Positions 1 to 6,948 of a stretch of DNA of 64,000 nt are shown here, in pieces. The position numbers were made by a program, and so were the translations under genes. Where the stretch lies: the NCBI GenBank assembly GCA_900321715.1, contig ONXC01000014.1, forward strand, positions 21,804 to 85,803, given 5' to 3'. This DNA is from an uncultured Bacteroidales bacterium. Lineage in GTDB: Bacteria > Bacteroidota > Bacteroidia > Bacteroidales > UBA932. Below the pieces are notes generated by a model. The model was not told where the DNA came from. It did not search any database and worked only from the letters and a program-made list of their open reading frames with translations. Position 1 is the stretch's first letter; each line of letters begins with the position of its first letter.

Positions 1-816
1 GACAGATGGGAGGGCCGATACGGAGAGCCATACCCCCGCCGCACCTTTGTGAATCACAGGGCTGCCGTGGCAGAGGTTTTCGGCGTTGAGATAGCCTGCG
101 ACAGAAGCACCAACCGGTACTACATAGACTCCGGGGAAAGCGCCGTGGACAGGCGTGCAGCAACGGAATACCTCATAGACACTTTCACGGTAAGGAGCCT
201 CCTCACCCTTGGGCAGGAGCGCCTCAGCGGCCGCGTGAGCGTGGAAGAAATCCCCTCCGGCCACAAATACCTCACATCCATCATGGAAGCCATGCTGGAT
301 AACGCCGTGCTCTCAATAGAATACCGCAAATACCTGAGTCCGGAAACGGACCTCAGGACCATACGCCCCTACGCCCTGAAGGAGTTTGAGAAGCGCTGGT
401 ACGTAGTTGCCTACAGTGAAAGCGCCGGGGATCTCCGCACCTTCGCCCTGGACCGCATTGCCGGCCTAAGGCGCACTGGAGACCATTTCAGGATGCCCGC
501 CGGATTCAACGTGGACACGCTCTTCCAGCAGAGTTTCGGCATCTATCTCCCGGAAGGAGAGAAGCCCGTTCTGGTGAAGATCCGCACAACTCTCCGTGAG
601 GCCGCATACCTTGAAGACCTCCCTCTCCACCCCAGCCAGATGCTTGTATCCAGGGATTCCAAATCATGCGTCTATGCCATGAGACTCATCCCCAACCCGG
701 GCTTCATCATGGAGCTGTGCAAACGCGGAGACCGCCTGGAAGTACTTGAGCCGGAGAGCCTTAGGGACTCCGTTAAGGAAGAATTGAAAAAAGCTTTGAA
801 GCAATATGAGAATTAA
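1..816 (+). CDS. WYL-domain transcriptional regulator (5' end outside window)
   Basis: The reading frame is open from base 1, so the true start lies upstream; a GTG at 49 is internal. The visible part begins with the linker that normally follows an N-terminal helix-turn-helix (a YGE..PRRTF motif) and continues into a WYL domain, with the signature WYV in KRWYVVAYS and the downstream FALDRI segment. The last ~80 residues match the C-terminal extension of this family. WYL proteins are ligand-sensing transcription factors; the ligand and target here cannot be read from the sequence. The stop codon overlaps the start of the next gene, so the two may be co-transcribed. Confidence 0.85.
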   Translation, partial: DRWEGRYGEPYPRRTFVNHRAAVAEVFGVEIACDRSTNRYYIDSGESAVDRRAATEYLIDTFTVRSLLTLGQERLSGRVSVEEIPSGHKYLTSIMEAMLDNAVLSIEYRKYLSPETDLRTIRPYALKEFEKRWYVVAYSESAGDLRTFALDRIAGLRRTGDHFRMPAGFNVDTLFQQSFGIYLPEGEKPVLVKIRTTLREAAYLEDLPLHPSQMLVSRDSKSCVYAMRLIPNPGFIMELCKRGDRLEVLEPESLRDSVKEELKKALKQYEN

Positions 817-3016
817 GTTCACCATTGCGATGGCCGCTGCCGTGTGCGCCGCCCTCGCCTGCAAACAAACACAGATGAAACCACAGCAAGGTTATATCGG
901 CCCTTCTTCAATTGAAATTACGGACGGGCATATGACTCCGGAGGTGCTCCTATCTCTTGGCCGCCTCTCGGATCCCCAGCTTTCCCCTGACGGAAAAACC
1001 ATCCTCTATGGCGTCAGCTACACTTCCATAGCGGAAAACCGCAGCGTCCGTAACCTTTTCACCATCCCCGTGGAAGGCGGTGACCCCACTCCTCTCACAA
1101 TGGACGGAAAGAGCATTTCCGGCGCCCGCTGGAGCCTTGACGGAAAATCCGTCTTCTTCCTTCAGGGAGGGAAGCTCTGGGAGGCCCCGTATAAGAACGG
1201 AAAGCTTGGGAAGCGCACACTAAGGGCCGATGTCCCCGGCGGACTTGACGATTACCTCCTTTCCCCGGACCAGTCCCAGATGATATACGTAAAAGGTGTC
1301 CACAGCCATGTGGAGGTGCCTTCAGACACTGATCCCGCCCTTGACAAGGCCAAGGCCTATGCCACGGAAGACCTAATGTACCGCCACTGGGACCATTGGC
1401 GCACGGAGATTGCCCACAGCTTTGTGGCTCCCCTTGTGAACGGGGTTGTGACTGAGGGCATGGATATCCTTGGGGAAGAAGAGCAGCTGTTTGAGCTTCC
1501 CAACGGCCCGTTCAGTGACATCGCAGACCTTTGCTGGAGCCCCGACGGCCGCTATATCGCATACTCCTGCAAGAAGCTTTCCGGCAAAGAGTACGCCTTC
1601 TCCACCAACACCTGCATCTTCATCTACTGCCCCCTCACCGGAGAAACCTCGGAGGTTACCTTCGATGGCGGCTACGACACTCACCCTGTCTGGAGCCCTG
1701 ACGGCACCCGCCTTGCATGGCTCTCCATGGAAAGGGACGGCTATGAGGCCGATAAAGTGCGCCTCATGCTTGCCGACGTAATCTACGGGGAAGACTCTGA
1801 AGGCCAGAGCGCAAACCCTGCCGTAGAGAACATCCGTGACATATCGGCCTCATTCAAATATAATGTAGACTCTCCCGTCTGGGCCGATGACAGCAAGTCC
1901 ATCTACTTCAGCGCCCTTGCAGAAGGCCTTGGCGCCGTGTACAACGTGGTGCCGGACGCAGGTGAAATCTTCCGCCTCACCGCAGACAACCTGTGGTTTG
2001 ACTTCGGGTCTCCTTTCGGCATCCAGCAGGACGGCACCCTCCTTACCACATTCATGTCCATGGACTTCCCCACGGAGCTTGTGGCAGTGAACGACAACGC
2101 CGTACGCCAGATTACCTTCGAGAACGAGCACATCCTCTCCCAGCTTGATAAGCACGAGACCGAGGCCAGGATGGTGAAGACCGTGGACGGGCAGGACATG
2201 CTCACCTGGGTCCTCTATCCCCCGCAGTTTGACCCCGCAAAGACTTACCCTGCCATTGAGATTACCCTCGGAGGCCCTCAGGGCACGCTTTCCCAGGACT
2301 GGAGCTACCGCTGGAACTACCTCCTCATGTGCCATCAGGGCTATGTGGTGGTGCTTCCCAACAGGCGCGGAACAACGGCCTTCGGGCAGCCCTGGTGCGA
2401 GCAGATTTCCGGAGACTATATCGGCCTTAATATGCAGGATTACCTCTCTGCTGCAAAGGCCATCAAGGCAGAACCCTATATCTCCGGCGTTGCGGCCTGC
2501 GGCGCTTCCTACGGCGGTTACAGCGTGTATTACCTTGCAGGTATCCACGGTGATGTCTATGACTGCTTCATAGCCCATGCGGGTATCTTCAATGAGGAGC
2601 ACATGTACATGACCACTGAGGAGATGTGGTTCCCCAACTGGGACAACGGCGGAACTCCCCTTGAGTATGCATACGCTCCCGGTCAGGTGGGCGCAGCAGG
2701 AGACGGCGTAACCTTTGGCGGCATCCAGCAGGGCGGTTCCCCCTGGAGCTCACTTCCCAAGGCCAGAAGGCACTACGACAACTCCCCTCATAAGCTGGTC
2801 CAGAACTGGCACACGCCCATTCTCTGCATCCACGGCGGCTCAGACTTCCGCGTTCCAGTGGATGAGGGCATGGCAGCCTTCAACGCCGCCCAGATGATGG
2901 GTGTTCCCTCAAAGCTCATAGTGTTCCCTGAGGAAAACCACTGGATCCTCCAGCCCCAGAACGCCCTCTACTGGCACCGCAGCTACTTCGGCTGGCTTGA
3001 CCGCTGGATGAAATAG
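806..3016 (+). CDS. S9 family (prolyl oligopeptidase/DPP type) peptidase, probable lipoprotein
   Basis: This 736-residue protein has a hydrophobic N-terminus ending in LAC, a lipobox, so it is probably an exported lipoprotein. Residues ~50-460 look like a beta-propeller with repeated WSPDG-type blades. The C-terminal alpha/beta-hydrolase domain carries the nucleophile Ser568 in GASYGG, Asp680 in GGSDFRVP and His712 in EENHW, the complete triad of family S9. Length and architecture resemble dipeptidyl-peptidase 5 or acylaminoacyl-peptidase types that trim peptides in the periplasm of Bacteroidota; exact specificity is not predictable. The ATG overlaps the end of the WYL gene by 11 bases. Confidence 0.92.
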   Translation: MRIKFTIAMAAAVCAALACKQTQMKPQQGYIGPSSIEITDGHMTPEVLLSLGRLSDPQLSPDGKTILYGVSYTSIAENRSVRNLFTIPVEGGDPTPLTMDGKSISGARWSLDGKSVFFLQGGKLWEAPYKNGKLGKRTLRADVPGGLDDYLLSPDQSQMIYVKGVHSHVEVPSDTDPALDKAKAYATEDLMYRHWDHWRTEIAHSFVAPLVNGVVTEGMDILGEEEQLFELPNGPFSDIADLCWSPDGRYIAYSCKKLSGKEYAFSTNTCIFIYCPLTGETSEVTFDGGYDTHPVWSPDGTRLAWLSMERDGYEADKVRLMLADVIYGEDSEGQSANPAVENIRDISASFKYNVDSPVWADDSKSIYFSALAEGLGAVYNVVPDAGEIFRLTADNLWFDFGSPFGIQQDGTLLTTFMSMDFPTELVAVNDNAVRQITFENEHILSQLDKHETEARMVKTVDGQDMLTWVLYPPQFDPAKTYPAIEITLGGPQGTLSQDWSYRWNYLLMCHQGYVVVLPNRRGTTAFGQPWCEQISGDYIGLNMQDYLSAAKAIKAEPYISGVAACGASYGGYSVYYLAGIHGDVYDCFIAHAGIFNEEHMYMTTEEMWFPNWDNGGTPLEYAYAPGQVGAAGDGVTFGGIQQGGSPWSSLPKARRHYDNSPHKLVQNWHTPILCIHGGSDFRVPVDEGMAAFNAAQMMGVPSKLIVFPEENHWILQPQNALYWHRSYFGWLDRWMK

Positions 3017-3029
3017 CCCGCGCTTTATG

Positions 3030-3150
3030 GTTCTCCCCTTGCGGTGGAGACCAACTATCTGATTATTAGCAACTTACGGGATTCTCTACCAGAAAAAGTT
3101 CTCCCAGAGAATCCCGTAACTTATTATGTCTCAATGGTTTAGCCTCCACC
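3030..3150 (+). repeat. 121-nt intergenic repeat, left copy (downstream of recG)
   Basis: The segment starts with GTTCTCCCCTTGCGGTGGA and ends with CCTCCACC. An element of exactly the same length lies in inverted orientation at 5325-5445, upstream of recG. Aligned without gaps by eye, 86 of 121 positions match (71%), with the first 19 identical. This copy contains a perfect 14-bp inverted repeat (TTACGGGATTCTCT at 3074-3087, complement at 3106-3119) around an 18-nt loop. The conserved ends contain GGTGGAG and CTCCACC, complementary to each other. I see no coding potential. It could be a small non-autonomous mobile element or a dispersed structured repeat. Confidence 0.75.
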
Positions 3151-3156
3151 CAAAAT

Positions 3157-5286
3157 CTATGATATCTGGGAGTAATCCTTGGTGACGTACTTATCTTTCC
3201 GTAGTTCCGCCGCCAGTGGAGCATTCTGCGGCTGCGATAGCGTAGGATCCTGGTCCAGGATGTGCTGGGCATAGCCCCTGGCATCAGAGAGAATGATGCC
3301 GTCCTTTGCAAGGGATGCAATATTTAGTGAGATGGGAAGACCGCTCTGCTGGGTACCCTCAAGGTCCCCGGGGCCGCGGAGTTTCATGTCTTCTTCGGCC
3401 AGTTCAAAACCGTTTTCAGTGGCGCAGAGAAGGTCCAGGCGCTTCTGTGACTCCTTTGAAACCTTGGTGCCCTTCATCAGGATGCAGTAGGAACGCTCTG
3501 CGCCGCGGCCCACCCTGCCCCTTAACTGGTGCAACTGGCTGAGGCCGAACCTTTCTGCGCTTTCAATCACCATCACTGAAGCGTTGGGAACGTCCACGCC
3601 CACCTCGATCACGGTGGTGGAAACCAGAATATTTGCCCTTCCGGCGGCAAAGGCGCTCATGTTGAAATCCTTCTCCTGATTGCTCTGCTGCCCGTGCACT
3701 ATTGCCACCTTGTACTGGGGCAGCGGGAACGCTTTCACTATCTCTTCATAACCCAGTTCAAGGTTCTTGTAATCCAGTTTCTCGCTCTCAAAGATGAGCG
3801 GGTAAACAATGAACGCCTGGCGTCCCTTTGCTATCTCATCCCTGATGAAATTGTGCATGGCGTGCCGCTTCCCTTCCCCCACACAGATGGTTGTGATGGG
3901 TTTTCTCCCGGGAGGCATCTCATCTATGACGGACACGTCAAGGTCTCCGTACAGGGTCATTGCCAGGGTGCGTGGAATGGGCGTTGCGGTCATAACCAGA
4001 ACGTGCGGAGGAATGCCGTTGTAGCCCTTGCTCCAGAGGCGGGCGCGCTGGTCCACGCCAAAGCGGTGCTGCTCGTCAATGACGGCAAGCCCAAGGGCCT
4101 TGAACTGAACAGTATCTTCAATGAGGGCGTGCGTGCCGATAAGCACTCCTACGCTTCCGTCCTCCAACCCCGCGTGGATGCTCCGTCGCGCCGCAGTACC
4201 GGTAGAACCGGTGAGGAGTTCCACCCTCACGCCGGTGGGCCTGAGGTACTTTGATACATTTGCAAAGTGCTGCTGTGCAAGCACTTCCGTAGGAGCCATA
4301 ATGCAGGCCTGGTAGCCGTTTCCAACAGCGATGAGGGAGCTGAGCACGGCCACCATAGTCTTTCCGGAACCAACGTCTCCCTGCAGGAGGCGGTTCATCT
4401 GATGGCCGCTTTTCATATCCTCACGGATCTCACGGATGACCCTTTTCTGGGCGCCGGTGAGTTCATACGGAAGAGCCCTGAAGCATGCGTTGAAGGCTTC
4501 CCCCACGGCCGGCATCTTAAGGCCCACGGCGCTGCTGCTCCGGATGTATTTTTGCTTGAGAAGACTCAGCTGAAGTAGGAAAAGTTCCTCGAATTTGAGC
4601 CTGTATGTAGCTTTGGCCAGAGCGTCCTGGCTTACCGGAAAATGTATTTGACGCAGTGCGTAAGTTAAAGGCACTAAACCCTTTTCTTTCAATACGTAAT
4701 CCGGAAGGGTATCCTGCAGTACCGGAAGTATTCCTTCAAGTGCAGTGCCTATGATTTTTGTCATGAACCGGCCCGTTATTCCGCCGTTTTTCAGGCGCTC
4801 CGTGGAGGTGTAGATTCCGGTAAGGGTTCCGGTGGCCGATGTATCCGGCGCATCCACTTCCGGATGCACCATATTGAGGTGATTATTGAATACGGCAGGC
4901 TTCCCGAAGAATATAAATGTGGAGCCAGGAACAAGGCGGGTGTGCATCCATTTCACGCCCTTGAAAAACACCACCTCCATCTCACCGGATTCATCGGCCA
5001 CAATGGCGCTTAGACGGGCTACAAGATTGTACTTGAGTTTGTCCGGAGGCAGTTCCGCACCGTTTTTGGCGTAGAGACGCACCTTAGTAACCGTGGCGCG
5101 AACCTGGACCTGGGCAAGATCCGGATGGATATCGGCAATGCGAACAATGCTGCTGCGGTCTATGTAGCGGAAAGGATACAGGCGCACAAGGTCCCCGACG
5201 GTAGCTATTCCAAGCTCCTTCTCAAGTAGTTCCGCCCTTTTGGGCCCGACGCCCGGGAGGTACTGTATGGCAGTGTCCAAGTTCAT
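3157..5286 (-). CDS. recG: ATP-dependent DNA helicase RecG
   Basis: RecG remodels stalled replication forks and Holliday junctions. The 709-residue protein begins with the helix-hairpin-helix-like YLPGVGPKRAELL, followed by the OB-fold wedge domain (~residues 50-150). The superfamily 2 helicase core has Walker A GDVGSGKT (303-310), the DEQH box (404-407), the TATPIPRTLAMT motif and the QLRGRVGRG motif VI, and a typical C-terminal domain follows. The length is normal. The gene stands alone on the minus strand, flanked by two inverted copies of a 121-nt repeat. A TATCTTTG box ends only six bases before its ATG, implying a very short or absent leader. Confidence 0.97.
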   Translation of the reverse strand: MNLDTAIQYLPGVGPKRAELLEKELGIATVGDLVRLYPFRYIDRSSIVRIADIHPDLAQVQVRATVTKVRLYAKNGAELPPDKLKYNLVARLSAIVADESGEMEVVFFKGVKWMHTRLVPGSTFIFFGKPAVFNNHLNMVHPEVDAPDTSATGTLTGIYTSTERLKNGGITGRFMTKIIGTALEGILPVLQDTLPDYVLKEKGLVPLTYALRQIHFPVSQDALAKATYRLKFEELFLLQLSLLKQKYIRSSSAVGLKMPAVGEAFNACFRALPYELTGAQKRVIREIREDMKSGHQMNRLLQGDVGSGKTMVAVLSSLIAVGNGYQACIMAPTEVLAQQHFANVSKYLRPTGVRVELLTGSTGTAARRSIHAGLEDGSVGVLIGTHALIEDTVQFKALGLAVIDEQHRFGVDQRARLWSKGYNGIPPHVLVMTATPIPRTLAMTLYGDLDVSVIDEMPPGRKPITTICVGEGKRHAMHNFIRDEIAKGRQAFIVYPLIFESEKLDYKNLELGYEEIVKAFPLPQYKVAIVHGQQSNQEKDFNMSAFAAGRANILVSTTVIEVGVDVPNASVMVIESAERFGLSQLHQLRGRVGRGAERSYCILMKGTKVSKESQKRLDLLCATENGFELAEEDMKLRGPGDLEGTQQSGLPISLNIASLAKDGIILSDARGYAQHILDQDPTLSQPQNAPLAAELRKDKYVTKDYSQIS

Positions 5287-5292
5287 CAGCTA

Positions 5293-5300
5293 CAAAGATA
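5293..5300 (-). promoter_or_regulatory. recG -7 box (TATCTTTG)
   Basis: TATCTTTG on the minus strand matches the Bacteroidota TAnnTTTG consensus. Only six bases separate it from the recG ATG, so transcription should start at or within a few bases of the start codon. Confidence 0.7.
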
Positions 5301-5324
5301 GTAAAAAAGGGGGAAAAGGTAAGC

Positions 5325-5445
5325 GGTGGAGGTTAAGTTGTTGACATACAATTATTTACAAGATTATCTGGGAGAAGATATTCTGGTAGAAGATTCTATA
5401 ACGCTCTGAAAAACAGCCATTTAAGGTCCACCGCAAGGGGAGAAC
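5325..5445 (-). repeat. 121-nt intergenic repeat, right copy (between recG and gdhA)
   Basis: Read on the minus strand this segment aligns without gaps to 3030-3150 at about 71% identity, with identical 19-nt beginnings and the same CCTCCACC end. Its central hairpin is degenerate (9 of 14 arm positions pair). It lies within the 300-bp divergent gap between recG and gdhA, upstream of the gdhA promoter. The rest of that gap holds the two promoters and nothing else I recognise. Confidence 0.75.
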
Positions 5446-5515
5446 TGTTGTGGAGGGGCAAAGCAAAAAGGGAAAGTGAAGGGCTCGTATATGCGCGCAC
5501 GTGAGAAATTTTTGT

Positions 5516-5523
5516 TATATTTG
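5516..5523 (+). promoter_or_regulatory. gdhA -7 box (TATATTTG)
   Basis: TATATTTG fits the Bacteroidota consensus. It leaves a leader of roughly 55-60 nt before the gdhA ATG, with no Shine-Dalgarno sequence visible. Confidence 0.65.
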
Positions 5524-5586
5524 TGAGATTATACACTTAAAGCGCAAATAGATAAACAAAATACGGTTAGTTAATAGTACTTTTTT

Positions 5587-6942
5587 ATGGACAAATTCAT
5601 CAACAATTACATCGAGGGCTTCATGGGCTCCGTTGTATCCAGGAATCCCGGTGAGAAAGAGTTCCACCAGGCAGTGAGGGAAGTTGTGGAAAGCGTAGCC
5701 CCCTTCATGATGGACTACCCCCACCTCATGGACCAGAAGATCCTGGAAAGGATTGTGGAGCCTGAGCGCATCATCATCTTCCGCGTCCCCTGGATGGACG
5801 ACCGAGGAGAGATCCAGATCAACCGCGGCTTCCGTGTCCAGTGCAATAGCGCTATCGGCCCATATAAGGGCGGTATCCGCTTCCATCCCAGCGTAAACCT
5901 CTCAATCATGAAGTTCCTCGCCTTTGAGCAGACCTTCAAAAACGCCCTCACAACCCTCCCTATGGGCGGTGCAAAGGGCGGCAGTGACTTCAATCCCCGC
6001 GGAAAGTCAGACGCAGAGGTGATGCGTTTCTGCCAGAGCTTCATGACTGAACTTTTCCGTCATATCGGCCCTAATACCGATGTCCCTGCTGGTGACATTG
6101 GCGTAGGCGGCCGTGAGATTGGCTTCCTCTTTGGCCAGTACAAGCGCCTGAGAGACGAATTCTCCGGCACCCTTACCGGCAAGGGCATTGCCTGGGGCGG
6201 CTCTCTGCTTCGTCCGGAGGCCACCGGTTACGGCCTCTGCTACTTTGCAGAGCAGATGCTTGCAACCCGCGGAGAAACCTTCGAGGGCAAGAAAGTGAAC
6301 ATTTCCGGCGCCGGCAACGTGGCCCAGTACGCAGCCCAGAAGGCAATGAGGCTTGGCGCCAAGGTCCAGACACTCTCCGACAGCGACGGCTTCATCTATG
6401 ACCCCGAAGGCCTCAACGAGGAAAAGATGGCATTTGTCCTCCAGCTTAAGAACATCCGCCGCGGCCGAATCAAGGAATACGTCCAGAAATACCCTCAGGC
6501 CCAGTATTTCCCCGGAGAACGCCCCTGGCGCATCCCCTGCGACATAGCCCTCCCCTGCGCAACTCAGAATGAGGTGGAGGTGGCCGATGCCGAGAATATC
6601 GTGAAGGGCGGAGCCATCTGCCTTGCAGAGGGCGCCAACATGCCCACCACCCCCGAGGCAATCAAGATAATCCAGGGCGCAGGCCTGCTGTACTCCCCCG
6701 GTAAGGCATCCAACGCCGGCGGCGTAGCAACTTCCGGCCTGGAGATGAGCCAGAACTCCATGCGCACAAGCTGGACCGCAGAGGAAGTGGACCAGTACCT
6801 CCGCCGCATCATGAGCGACATCCACGCCGCCTGCGTAAAATACGGCACCCGTGAAGACGGCACCGTGAATTACGTCAAGGGCGCAAACATAGCCGGTTTC
6901 ATAAAGGTTGCCGGCGCCATGGCCGATCAAGGACTTGTATAG
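5587..6942 (+). CDS. gdhA: Glutamate dehydrogenase, hexameric class I (probably NADP-dependent)
   Basis: The enzyme interconverts 2-oxoglutarate plus ammonia and glutamate and is the main ammonia-assimilation route in many Bacteroidales. The 451-residue protein shows the substrate-binding segment PYKGGIRFHPSV, the catalytic-lysine region PMGGAKGGSDF, and the nucleotide-binding fold with GAGNVAQYAAQ. Length and the N-terminal NNYIEGFM segment fit the small hexameric type. The cofactor is inferred from family resemblance and not proven. It is the first gene of a long plus-strand run; only six bases separate it from the next gene. Confidence 0.96.
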   Translation: MDKFINNYIEGFMGSVVSRNPGEKEFHQAVREVVESVAPFMMDYPHLMDQKILERIVEPERIIIFRVPWMDDRGEIQINRGFRVQCNSAIGPYKGGIRFHPSVNLSIMKFLAFEQTFKNALTTLPMGGAKGGSDFNPRGKSDAEVMRFCQSFMTELFRHIGPNTDVPAGDIGVGGREIGFLFGQYKRLRDEFSGTLTGKGIAWGGSLLRPEATGYGLCYFAEQMLATRGETFEGKKVNISGAGNVAQYAAQKAMRLGAKVQTLSDSDGFIYDPEGLNEEKMAFVLQLKNIRRGRIKEYVQKYPQAQYFPGERPWRIPCDIALPCATQNEVEVADAENIVKGGAICLAEGANMPTTPEAIKIIQGAGLLYSPGKASNAGGVATSGLEMSQNSMRTSWTAEEVDQYLRRIMSDIHAACVKYGTREDGTVNYVKGANIAGFIKVAGAMADQGLV

Positions 6943-6948
6943 AAAAGT

